This document shows positions 1 to 11,527 of a DNA stretch of 64,000 bases, piece by piece. Under the pieces are notes generated by a model. It searched no databases. It was not told the DNA's origin and was given only the letters and a program-made list of their open reading frames with translations. Source of the stretch: Sipunculus nudus. Its lineage: Eukaryota > Annelida > Sipuncula > Golfingiida > Sipunculidae. The first letter of the stretch is position 1, and each line of letters begins with the position of its first letter. Where the stretch lies: assembly GCA_026874595.1 (NCBI GenBank), contig CM049306.1, positions 61,324,019-61,388,018 on the forward strand. The letters are read 5' to 3'. The position numbers and the translations under genes were made by a program.

Positions 1-1200
1 CCTGATACGATGAAAAAAAAAACATTGCGGCGGTTGAAAATGAATACGGACCCTCTGCATGGAATTCCGTTGGGTCCGCTTCTGCTACTTAAGAGGTATG
101 CATATTTCTGTTTCTTTCTTCAGGAACAGTTTCCTTGCAACGTACATTTAATAAATCTTTCATGTGTTCCTCACATCAACCTAATCTTTATACGTCCACC
201 GATAGAATCCAGTCAAATATCATCGAAAACCTGAATGTCCCCACGTCTCATTCCGGTTCGCTATGTCAACACCATCGCTGGCGGGGTCATCAAGGTAATC
301 ATACCGGGGTATAAATTTCTTGCCACGAGGACAGAACCACAGAATGAATGTTAAAAACATTGGAACATTGTAACTGATTGCTCCTCTCAGTACTAATATC
401 GGTCCTGAGTTTTCGTACTTGATATTTTCCGATTGAGTTGCCAGTCAGGATGGTGGATATAGGTTGTGTTGTAAGGCTATCTGGTATTGAGCCCGATGCC
501 ACATATTAGGAACTACTTAGTCATGTTTCACAGAGGGGCAATTAAGGTTAACCACCTTTTGTTGGTTCAAGAGGCCCATTCAGTGCTCAACACAGGGCGA
601 GGCTATATAGTTTTTGAAGAAAGAATCCGTAATTTACTTCCGTTTTCCTGTCAGGATTCGTTGTAACTTTTCCATAAATTGGTACATAATGTCCCAGGGT
701 TTTCTATGATGATGTCAGGTCTTTGGAATCTGGAAACCCCTTTGCCCTTTTCCTTGTGTAATTCATGTTAGTATATTAGTATAATTCATTGACACCAGAT
801 GGCAGAAGCAGGTAAAAGGCACAGACCCTTTCCCCACTCTAGTCTATAATATGGTCAAGGGGGGGGGGGGGGGGGGGGGGCAGTGCTACGAGATCACTCA
901 ATATGACAGGGAATTCCCATAACAACAGTTTGTTTTGAAGGTTCATGATCATGATAGGGAGTTTCCCTGTGAATTCTTTCCTCGAAGGGTGGCTGACAGG
1001 TTAATTTTTAAGTTTTATGTATATGCATTATACTTTCCCTCCTCTTATAAATTGTAACTGTAATAATAACATTATGAACATATTGTTAGTATCACTAGCA
1101 GTGGTCAAGGACCGAGTGTTGTTGACTGTTACTATGGCTGCCCTTATACCTTATATATGATATCTTGAAGTAATTTGCAGTTTGAGCTTTATAAAACTAT
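1..1200. other. 5' edge region, no gene supported
   Basis: The region is AT-rich sequence with a 22-base G tract at 859-880 followed by CA. Short open frames are present, for example an ATG at 235 that stays open to about 354 with a GT at 295 after an AAG codon. Nothing ties them into a gene, and any upstream exons would lie outside the window. Confidence 0.4.
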
Positions 1201-1201
1201 G

Positions 1202-1390
1202 TACAGTCCAACCTGTCTGAACGACCACCTGTGAAATGCGGGCAACTGGCTATTACGACCACTGGTTATCAGTCCCTTTCGAAATTCTGTTATATTATCT
1301 ATAGATAAAACCTGTGACATACGACCACCTGGCTATTACGGATTACGGGCAGTTTTTCCCGACCGAAGTGATATATTGACCTGCCTAATG
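1202..1390. mobile_element. Degraded DNA-transposon terminus, pogo/Tigger-like
   Basis: The segment starts with a string of the type 'ACAGTCCAACCTGTCTGAACG' and carries repeated 'ACGACCACCTG' and 'GGCTATTACG' words at about 1220, 1245, 1322 and 1330. This wording resembles the ends of pogo/Tigger-class elements ('ACAGTCAAACCT...ACGACCACCT'). No transposase frame is visible, so this is at most a terminal fragment. The class assignment rests on recall of the terminal motif. Confidence 0.35.
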
Positions 1391-2134
1391 CGGGCACCCC
1401 TTGAGCTACTCACTGACCAGCGCATTCCCGGGCGGTTGATCGACCATGCTTGAAATCGCGGTCACTTGCACCGCTGTTTGTTTCACTGGTGGTCGTTTGG
1501 GAGGACCCTGGGCCGAACCTTGGCCCGGAGCCCCTGCTAGGCCACTTGAATGGCTTACACGACCACACATGAAAGGTCTACCGAAGTTGTCTTTGACCTG
1601 AGCCCCCATTGTTTGTCATTGATCTATTCAGTGTGTCCTGAAAGGCGTTATTACAAAGTGTGGATAATCTGATGTTCCCATGAAGCAAGTGATGTTAGTA
1701 ACCAGTGACGTCAGCAAACAATTTTGAGTCGTTCATATAAAGATTTGTAGCTGACAACGCAGTTTTTTTTTATAACGTCGGGTTTACTGAAAGCGCAAAA
1801 TTATTAAATCTGTTCCCCTAGAGAAATAAGCAGCTGCTCCCTGGCTGTGAACGTAGCCTCCACCGCAAATTTCTGACAGCCATAATCGTTCCAAGATATT
1901 ATTTGAGATTGTTCGAAATTGCCTATGGCCTGAAAATTTGCATTTTCCGTAAGGCCTCCTTAATGGCCCGCTTGTATGCACGGTAGCCAGTCTGCAGTAT
2001 TCAGAAGAAATGCCGTCTAGGGCTATTCCATGAGTTGAAAAGAACAAATGACATGAAGTGTCGTCACTGTAACCGTGGTTACCAATTCGGGTACATGTGT
2101 GCTCCTATTTTTCGCTCATGCGCTCGTAGTTTAT

Positions 2135-4230
2135 GTTTATACATATCAGCTCCTAATCTCATTCTATTTTACATCTTGTTTATACATATCAGCTCCTAAT
2201 CTTATACAATCTTACATCTTGTTTATACATATCAACTCCTAATCTTATACAATCTTGCATCTTGTTTATACATATCAACTCCTAATCTTATTCTATCTTA
2301 CATCTTGTTTATACATATCAGCTCCTAATCTTATTCTATCTTACATCTTGTTTATACATATCAGCTCCTAATCTTGTTCTATCTTACATCTTGTTTATAC
2401 ATATCAGCTCCTAATCTTATTCTATCTTACATCTTGTTTATACATATCAGCTCCTAATCTCATTCTATCTTACATCTTGTTTATACATATCAACTCCTAA
2501 ATCTCATTCTATCTTACATCTTGTTTATACATATCAGCTCCTAATCTCATACTATCTTACATCTTGTTTATACATATCAACTCCTAATCTTATTCTATCT
2601 TACATCTTGGTTATACATATCAGCTCCTAATCTCATTCTATCTTACATCTTGTTTATACATATCAACTCCTAATCTCATTCTATCTTACATCTTGTTTTT
2701 ACATATCAGCTCCTAATCTCATTGTATCTTACATCTTGTTTATACATATCAGCTCCTAATCTCATACTATCTTACATCTTGTTTATACATATCAGCTCCT
2801 AATCTTATTCTATCTTACATCTTGTTTATACATATCAGCTCCTAATCTCATACTATCTTACATCTTGTTTATACATATCAACTCCTAATCTCATTCTATC
2901 TTACATCTTGTTTATACATATCAGCTCCTAATCTTATTCTATCTTACATCTTGTTTATACATATCAGCTCCTAATCTTATTCTATCTTGCATCTTGTTTA
3001 TACATATCAACTCCTAATCTTATTCTATCTTACATCTTGTTTATACATATCAGCTCCTAATCTCATTCTATCTTACATCTTGTTTATACATATCAACTCC
3101 TAAATCTCATTCTATCTTACATCTTGTTTTTACATATCAGCTCCTAATCTCATTCTATCTTACATCTTGTTTATACATATCAGCTCCTAATCTCATTCTA
3201 TCTTACATCTTGTTTATACATATCAGCTCCTTATCTCATTCTATCTTACATCTTGTTTTTACATATCAGCTCCTAATCTCATACCATCTTGCATCTTGTT
3301 TATACATATCAGCTCCTAATCTCATTCTATCTTACATCTTGTTTATACATATCAGCTCCTAATCTTATTCTATCTTACATCTTGTTTATACATATCAGCT
3401 CCTAATCTCATACTATCTTACATCTTGTTTATACATATCAGCTCCTAATCTTATTCTATCTTACATCTTGTTTATACATATCAGCTCCTAATCTCATTCT
3501 ATCTTACATCTTGTTTATACATATCAACTCCTAATCTTATTCTATCTTACATCTTGTTTATACATATCAGCTCCTAATTTATTCTATCTTACATCTTGTT
3601 TATACATATCAACTCCTAATCTTATTCTATCTTACATCTTGCTTATACATATCAGCTCCTAATCTTATTCTATCTTACATCTTGTTTATACATATCAGCT
3701 CCTAATCTTATTCTATCTTACATCTTGTTTATACATATCAGCTCCTAATCTTATTCTATCTTACATCTTGTTTATACATATCAGCTCCTAATCTTATTCT
3801 ATCTTACATCTTGTTTATACATATCAGCTCCTAATCTCATTCTATCTTACATCTTGTTTATACATATCAGCTCCTAATCTCATTCTATCTTACATCTTGT
3901 TTATACATATCAACTCCTAATCTCATTCTATCTTACATCTTGTTTATACATATCAACTCCTAATCTCATTCTATCTTACATCTTGTTTATACATATCAGC
4001 TCCTAATCTCATTCTATCTTACATCTTGTTTATACATATCAGCTCCTAATCTCATTCTATCTTATATCTTGTTTATACATATCAGCTCCTAATCTCATTC
4101 TATCTTACATCTTGTTTATACATATCAACTCCTAATCTCATTCTATCTTAGCTCCTAAGCTCATTCTATCTTACATCTTGTTTATGCATTTCAATTCCTA
4201 ATCTCACACTCTCTTACATCTTGTTTATAT
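2135..4230. repeat. 43-bp satellite array, about 49 units
   Basis: A 43-base unit (core 'TTTATACATATCAGCTCCTA', then 'ATCTCATTCTATCTTACATCTTG' split over the junction) repeats head to tail for about 2.1 kb with few changes. Recurrent variants are CAGCTCC/CAACTCC, TCTCATT/TCTTATT and a one-base-longer 'CCTAAATC' unit. The last units near 4140-4230 are degraded, as expected at an array edge. The array encodes no sustained reading frame. Confidence 0.97.
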
Positions 4231-4869
4231 TTGTTTACATCTTAATAAACATAAACAAGGTGAGATATAAACAGTTTGTACAAACAGTACACCTAAGATT
4301 TCACTTCGTTTATATTTCCGATCTATAATAACATATAAGAAAGAACACACATGTGAAACATCTAGACTAAGTATCATTCTTAACTTTATAATGTTTCATA
4401 TCGTTATCATTCAATAATTCTGTTAAACTGTACGTCAATAAATATAAAAAGAAATATGACCAATGAGTGCAGTAAATTTCTAAGTTAAACGTTCGGGGTG
4501 GTTATTTTCTGTGAGCCGATGATATTTGGCGGATAATGATTGTTTATCTCCCCTTGGAAACGTAGGAAATCTAACTCGGTATATATTAATTACTTGTATC
4601 AATAGGATATCTTTGGTTGATCACATAAATTGACATTACTTTGTAATATAATAGATATTTAAGGACTAATGAATGTTATAAAAGGGAAATGGTTTATAAT
4701 TGGAACAGTGAGCCCGAACAACGAGGCCATTGCGCGAAAACAGGTGGTTCTCGGTGACGAATCATCAATATGGATAGGCGCAGAACGCTATGTGAAAGTT
4801 ATGGATGAATTTAACGGGAATTTTGCAAGACTGTCACAGGTGATGACTTTTAAGTCATCTGAGCTATAG

Positions 4870-5951
4870 TCCTGGTCCTTTGTCCGTCATCCGGTCGTCC
4901 GTCCGTTAACATGGCACGTTTGGAAACCGTTGGACCTACGAATCCAAAAGTTTGTATATTGTTAATGTCCCCAAAATCTCCTACCATACCCAAAATTGGG
5001 TCACTAGGACTTCGTTCTCTTTGAAATATTAAGGAAAAACCTCCCATTTTCCATAAAAGCCATCGTTACACTTCAGGGCTGCCTAACACTTCAAGGCGAC
5101 CTAATATCAAAACCATTTATCTCTTTTTGATCATATTTAGTATGCATATTCTTTCATACATATTCTATGTACATACCAAAAATTAGGTCAGTATTGCGTA
5201 TTGTTTTGAAGTAATGGACCCAAACAATTCACTTTTTAAAATATCATGAAATATATTAACTCAGCATGAGAATTGGGTTCAAACTTAACTTATATATGGC
5301 TTACCACTAAAGTAAGAACCGTGTCGATTTTGAGGTGCAACGGTCAAGGCCACAGGACCCAATTTTTTAAAAGGATGCGTATGCATTTAAAGTAAAATTT
5401 TTCATCGCAAACCTTCCATCTTCAAGATTCTGCTAACCCGCTAATAGCGGAAGATTCTTTTCGGTTTTGGGATTATAGGGACAAAGGTCAAGATCACAGG
5501 GCTTATTTATTCACAAATTAGTTTATGGATGATAATTCTGCTTTTGTTGGACAGATTGACTTCAAACTTGATTAAATAATGACCCACCACTTAAGTAAAT
5601 TTCATTTTGATTTTCAGGGTCTAGAGACCAAAGTTGACGATCACAGGAGCCACATCTTTAAAAAGATTGTGGATGCCCTGTAAATCAAACATTTCATCCC
5701 GAACTTTCCATCTCTCACACATGGTTTATTTGCCGATAGTGAAGAAATCTGTAGATTTTGAGTTAACCTGGTCAGAGGTCAAGGTCTCTTTTTAAAAGAT
5801 TGTTACAATAATCTAAATGCTGCAAGTTCAAGGATAATAAGTTCTAAGACTTTTTGGTCACAAGGTCACAGGACTGTCATTCTGAAAAATTTCTTTAAAA
5901 ATATCCTTATAGACAAATACAGCTGAGCGTCGAGACCCATGGGTCCCTTGT
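4870..5951 (-). repeat. Dispersed element copy C (reverse orientation)
   Basis: The right boundary reads on the minus strand as ACAAG followed by a palindromic GACCCATGGGTC-type word and a '...CGACGCTCAGC' tail (5922-5951). The other end carries a GTTAACGGACGGACG-type string near 4890-4910. The same two ends and similar interior phrases occur at 6195-7260 and 56239-57100, so this is one repeat family about 0.9-1.1 kb long. No coding frame supports autonomy. The family name is unknown to me. Confidence 0.6.
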
Positions 5952-6194
5952 AATCTTTTATATCATTTTAATGTTTTAGTATATGTACAGTATCTTGATG
6001 AAACATAAATGCTTATAATATTGTTCTTTATAATAATAAAACAACAACAATATTTGTAGTAATAATAATAATATCAAAAACAACAAATACAACAAAAACA
6101 ACATCAACAACACCGTATAAACTGAACCGCCTTGTTCCCTGCAGACCTGCAGGTGCAGCCGAGGTCGCTTATAAAACCTCTATGTATGATAATA

Positions 6195-7260
6195 CAAGTG
6201 ACCCGTGGGTCATGACGCTCAGCCGACTGACATGTTGACAATATGTCCTTGCGCAGACAACTAATTAAGATAATGTAGGTGGCATCATTGATCATGCATA
6301 TTAGCTTAAGTTCATCAAGACCCATAAGCACAACAAATCTGATGACAAACCGACCGGCCTTTCATGAGGAATCTGGCAATTTGTGTGTATTTTGCATTAT
6401 TTCTAGGGTGCTCAAACATACCCTTAAACTCTAAGAATATAGTTCACTGTGACCCAATTTCAGGTTTCTGGGGAGAACTTATGAGGAACTCTCAGGATGC
6501 CAAGTAAGAAGATTCTGGGCCCAAAAGTTATGATTTGTGCCCTACTTTGGTATGAAATTTCCAATTATTCTGAGGGGTGCTTATAAGCCCCATAGCTCAG
6601 AAAACATGGGTTACAGAGACCTAAATACACCTTTCCAAGGAGATTTTCATAGACCTCCCTGGATTTTAGGTTAGAAGATACCAGGTCCAATGTTTATGAT
6701 TTGTGCCCTACTTTGGTATCAAATTTTTAATTATGATTTGGGGGGGGGGGGGGGTGCTTATAAGCCCAAAAGCTCAAAGAATATGGGTAACAGAGACCTA
6801 ATTTTAGGTTTCCAAGGAGCACTTTTATGGACCTCTCTGGATGTTAAGTGAGAAGATTCCAGGTTCAGTCTTTACGATTTGGACCCTGTTGACAGATGAT
6901 CGCATCTTTAAATGTCTCTAAAATAGAGAATAAAAATCGTAAAAAATCGAAAAAGTACAGGTGGTGCCATCAGTCTGCAGAAACTGATGGTACTCTCCAT
7001 GATCAATATCAATGCTAGGAATCATGGTGATCAATGCATTAGTTTTTCATATACTTGAGCTTTTGTATCAAATTTTTCATTATTCTGGGGGTACTTCGGA
7101 GCCCCATAGCTTGAAGAATATGGGTAACAGAGACCTTATTCCAGGTTTCCAAGGATATTTTTCATGGACCTCTTTGGATGTAAAGTAAGGAGATTCCAGG
7201 TCCAACGGTTACAATTTGTGCCTTGTTAACGGACAGACGGCCAGACGGCCGGACAGAGAA
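6195..7260 (+). repeat. Dispersed element copy A
   Basis: The left end is ACAAGTGACCCGTGGGTCAT and continues GACGCTCAGC. The right end is 'TTAACGGACAGACGGCCAGA'. The interior holds several diverged internal repeats of the type 'GGTTTCCAAGGAGA...GACCTCCCTGGAT', about 180-330 bp apart, and a G tract at 6740-6754. The interior is also shared with 56239-57100, including 'ATCATGG(T/C)GATCAATGCATTAGTT'. It is probably non-autonomous. Confidence 0.6.
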
Positions 7261-7264
7261 AGTA

Positions 7265-7795
7265 CAATATGTTAGGTTTATTTAGTCCAAGCATTATGAC
7301 TCCTTACGTGAAATTTTGTTCTAGTTATTTAACCACACTGTACCGACTTACAGATGTTCTCATTTACAGGAGTCCGTCTCCGGAATAGCTGCACACGGGA
7401 AATTCATAGTTTTTCTGCCAGTATTGTGGATCGCCGTATTTGTTTTTTTCATAATTAGAATAAAATCAGCAATAATTTTTCTTGTATAACTTACACATTT
7501 TCTTTTTTTTTTTAATTTGTACAACCAAATGAGATCCGAGCGGTAATAAATCAAAGGAAACCAACAGAAACCCTAGTCGTTGGAGATTTCGTTGCAGCCA
7601 AAACCCCCTTTATCAGGAAGGGTTTCTCCAAGTGCGTGTTTAACAAGAAAGAAATGATAGCCGGTACTAATGCACTCTATCACGTGATCATCCATATGCA
7701 CACAAACAAGGCTGCGTCCGGGTAATTTAACCATAATTTCAGTTTATTGTATATCAGTAGTTCAGTACTTTGTATACTTGTGTTTACATTCATAC
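7265..7795. other. AT-rich intergenic sequence, no feature seen
   Basis: Short open frames only, none with a start context, splice-site pattern or compositional signal of coding sequence. Confidence 0.4.
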
Positions 7796-7799
7796 ACTG

Positions 7800-8003
7800 C
7801 ATGCATGGATGTAATTCAAAGTTTTACTATGCACGTTGTGTTGGATGCACATTACATGGACGTGATCCGAATTTTAGTATGACGTTGTGTTGGATGCACG
7901 ACACATGGACGTAATCCAAATATTAGTATGACGTTGTTTTGGATGCACGATACATGGATGTATTCCCCAGTTTTAGTATGACGTTGTGTTGGATGCATGA
8001 TAC
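7800..8003. repeat. Imperfect 50-bp tandem repeat, four units
   Basis: The words 'TTGTGTTGGATGCAC' and 'ACATGGA(C/T)GT' followed by 'TTTTAGTATGACG' recur every 49-50 bases through four diverged units. Confidence 0.8.
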
Positions 8004-9996
8004 GTTTTCCTATATCTTTTTCAAATTATAGAAAAGGTTTAATTCTTGATGCCAATCTTAACAATATTCTCACATTTTACGAGACGGTCAATTGTTTGCT
8101 GTTTTTTATGCCCTAACTGGAATTTAAAAAAAAGGTTATATAACATTGGTAGTTTAGACTTTTCGTGTACATGCCCACATTGTATGATATGACCAGTTAA
8201 TATACCATAATACTGAAGACGCCTGCGCGTATGATGAAATATTATACAAAATTCCAGGGAAGTAAGGCAAAAGGTAATTAATGACAAATAAGTAGATAAT
8301 CTACAACGGAGTTGACCTTTAAATTTTAAATTGTGTGATTTCATCTTTTAATTTAGACAAGAAAAAAACACGGGAGAGCAAAAACGACATGGAGGTTTTA
8401 AAAATAATTTAATTAATATTGAAATATCATAAAAAATTAAAACTTTTTAATATAATAGAACAAACTGGGATAGCCAATACACACGAAATATTTAACAAAG
8501 AAATTTTTCCCAATGTTTCACTTAAATTATCAATCTTTACAAAAGGAGCATTTTTCACTGAGTTGGAAAGAACCCCTTAAATGATCAATCTTCACAAATG
8601 TATCAATGTTTTCGCCGAGTAGAAAAAAAAAAAACACAAGCACTGCATAAATTGATAAAGTGTAAATAAACAATATTTTAATAAAGTCATTAGATCCCTT
8701 ATAGCGTGGAGTATATTTTTTTTTACCAAATATGGACATTTTTAACTTTTGATATTATTCAGGAAGTCTTCAATATTGTAGAAACATACTTTCAGAAGCA
8801 CGACCAAAACAATGATCTGCATACACCCATTTTTACTTTGTATACTGTTGGAAATTTTAACATAATATTTCTTTCATATACATTGTATTAGTAAATGTTT
8901 GGGGGGAGGGGGATATTGAGGCTTCTATTGTTCGATTGGCGATTGCATACATCAATTTATCTTCCTTCGTCTTTGTGGCTTTCTCTATGCATTACTTTCT
9001 TCTCTATCTTTCTCGATTTGTCTCTCTTTAATTTTACGAATTTTTTTTATGATTTATATAAGTAGCTATGATATGTTATATCAAATAAATATGTACTGGC
9101 GGGTCCAGGATTTTGCTATACAGTGGGCACAGCTGCCACATGGATATGATTTTTTATGTACATGTATTTCGTTCAGCATCTCAATTCAAGTGCATGGAAC
9201 GTCGAATGTTTCATACAAAAATAATAAGGCCATTTGTTAAGTCTCCTTTGTGACCTTACAATGGTATTTGTGATAGAAAATCTGCGGTAAATGGGAATAT
9301 AAATTTTAAATAAATTTAAAATCTTAAATTAGTGAATTCAAATTTATTAAACTCAGTATAGCATCTTAATTACCAGCTTAGTTAAATTCAATACATGGCA
9401 TGCATGTAATGACTTTGAGATTCTATATATACAAATGTTATTACATAAACAAACTTTTCTTTCCATAAATATTTAGCGGCCATGGCAATAGATATGAATC
9501 CATGAAACTTTTTAATGGTAAAAACTACTTAGGCGTTAATATAGAAATAACTTTTAATTATATTAAGGCCTAACTTTACATGAAGTTCTCATAATGATCT
9601 AGCAAAGAATGTTTCGTAAATATTAACACCAAACACAATTTAAACAACTTAGTTACTAAATCGCACACACAAGACAAATTTAAACATTTGAACATTTAAA
9701 TACTTATATTATCGAGGCACATATATTATCGAGGCAAAGGGGCAGGGAAAGTTGGGTGTTATGTATAGAATAAAAACAGGGAGATTGGAAAAAAAGAGAA
9801 ACTAAACCCTAAAATGAAATGGAAGCATTTGGGTAAAAAAATTTCCTATATTGCATGACTAAACATATAAAAATTTCTTTGGTTGGTTTCACTCCACTTC
9901 CACCCTTTCAGTATCCTCCTTTATTTTGATACTTTTCCACCACATCCAAATCTATAATTCACTGGGGCTATAGTTTTTAACAAATTTTTTTTATTT
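8004..9996. other. AT-rich intergenic sequence, no gene seen
   Basis: Short open frames only, with no coding signal. A string 'GGCGGGTCCAGGATTTTG' near 9099 matches the lead-in sequence of the poly-G repeats elsewhere in the window. Confidence 0.4.
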
Positions 9997-10296
9997 TCAT
10001 TCCTTAAACAAAATTTGTGCAATACTTGTGCAGATCCAACAAACTGCAAAAAAGATGCTGAAATTCATCCTCAAACTACCAGGTCTATGGCAGCTGCCCT
10101 TTTCACAACTACCACAGACTTGGTAGTATGACGATGTTGAACCTTTGCACATATTCTTTTCGGCAAACTTTGGTTTTTCATGCAAATAATCCTTCCAACC
10201 CTTACATTCGTCTGTCCATGAACTGTCCGTACAGTGGGTCAGATATTTTCCACAAAGAATATGCCTTTTAAACTTTGCCTTGCCGAAATATGTTTA
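9997..10296 (-). CDS. Possible exon of a Cys-rich protein (ShKT-like spacing)
   Basis: A minus-strand frame stays open for about 99 codons with no ATG near its start, so if real it is an internal or terminal exon. Between about 10233 and 10090 it carries six Cys spaced C-TD-x5-C-x2-W-x14-C-x9-C-x2-C-x4-C. This loosely recalls ShK-type six-Cys modules (C-x-D, C-x2-W, a closing C-x2-C) found in many secreted animal proteases and peptides. The long loop between Cys 2 and Cys 3 is not typical. The frame ends in a hydrophobic stretch, probably read past a splice donor near 10085. No partner exons were found. Treat it as a candidate only. Confidence 0.25.
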
Positions 10297-10968
10297 ATTG
10301 CCCAAATTACACTAAAATAAAATGGCCGTATTTCCAGAACACTTTGAATTATATTGTATATATAAGTAAACTGACCTCAACATAAGCCTGACATAACGTA
10401 GACATTTATGTACATACAATAGTTACCAACAGTATGGGAGAGGGAGCGTTTCCATTTGGAAAGGTATCGGGTAATGAAGCCGAAGGTCCGACCGTCCATT
10501 GACCAAGGCCGTTTCCACTCATTTGTATTGCGTGGGTCCTTTGAAAAAATGATCGGGGTTACTGTAAGGGAATAAGGAAGGGGGTCAGCTTGAGATAAAA
10601 ATTATTTCTGGAAACATCCATGGTGAATTTTAGATTAAAGGGCTGAATGAAGTAGGCAATATATATCTCTCAAAAGTGATATTTCTTACCGCTGTGGCTT
10701 CCCTTTAGTCACGTGATCACACATTGATCCACACAGCAATCATTAAAAATATATTTATGATGCGCTTAATCTCAATGAGAAATGTGCAAATACTTTTTTT
10801 CTTTAGCAATAAGTTAAATATTTGGGTGATTCTCTCGAAAACACGTTTCGGATCAGGCCTAGCCGTGACAACCCGACTCCGTATGCCATATAAAGTTTCA
10901 GTGGTCCGACACTAATTTCTAGCCCTGATCTGTACACCAGATTATTTTCAGACTCCATAAAAATACGT

Positions 10969-10973
<5 letters not shown>

Positions 10974-11012
<39 letters not shown>

Positions 11013-11021
11013 ATATATATA
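10974..11021. repeat. TA dinucleotide microsatellite
   Basis: Uninterrupted TA runs with one phase slip near the middle. Confidence 0.95.
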
Positions 11022-11270
11022 ACAGTTTCAGCGTTATCAAAAATGGCTTATTTGGATATGAAAACCATTTCCCCCTTTTAACTGACTAATTCCCCGTCCA
11101 AAAAATCATGATAACACGGGGTTTCGTTGGTTATGGTCAGCACTGGTTCATATCTGATGTATAGCAAAGTGACAAACATATAGGGGCTGTTATTGTCATA
11201 TTCATAGTAAGCAAAGATCAAGATATAGAAAAATCGATAAAAATGACACGTTCATTTTCCGGTGTGAATA

Positions 11271-11282
11271 GAAAGAGAAAGT
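11271..11282 (+). promoter_or_regulatory. ISRE-like GAAANNGAAA site upstream of gene A
   Basis: The string GAAAGAGAAAGT lies about 165 bp before the TATA box of gene A and fits the IRF/ISRE core GAAANNGAAA. It is short and AT-rich, so chance occurrence is likely. It is worth noting only because the downstream gene looks like a cytokine. Confidence 0.2.
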
Positions 11283-11447
11283 ATTGTTCTGCTTATACCA
11301 AACAAAGATTTAATTGTTCTATCCGCCAGGCCTAAGATCGAGCTAGGCCAGCTTCATGCACGCTTTGGCTCTCAACGGGATCCCCCTTTAGTAGCACAAA
11401 ACTGCCCGATGCCCATGCAAGGTTTCGCCTTCCTTCTAACCTTTGCT

Positions 11448-11455
11448 TATATAAG
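11448..11455 (+). promoter_or_regulatory. TATA box of gene A
   Basis: TATATAAG lies 80 bp before the ATG at 11528. The same octamer, or a close variant, stands 78, 71 and 83 bp before the start codons of genes B, C and D. Confidence 0.65.
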
Positions 11456-11527
11456 AAATATAATTTCCTTTTTCCTTTCAATTAAACCCTTTAACTGTTG
11501 TTAACGACTGCAGTCACAAAACAAAAA

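Noticed and set aside
1406-1609. GC-rich 67-codon minus-strand ATG frame
   Set aside because: It adjoins a degraded transposon terminus and has no partner exons; Pro/Gly-rich composition alone does not make it a gene.
4669-4869. 66-codon frame just before element copy C
   Set aside because: The frame runs into the repeat family end; no homology is recognised and no splice partner was found.
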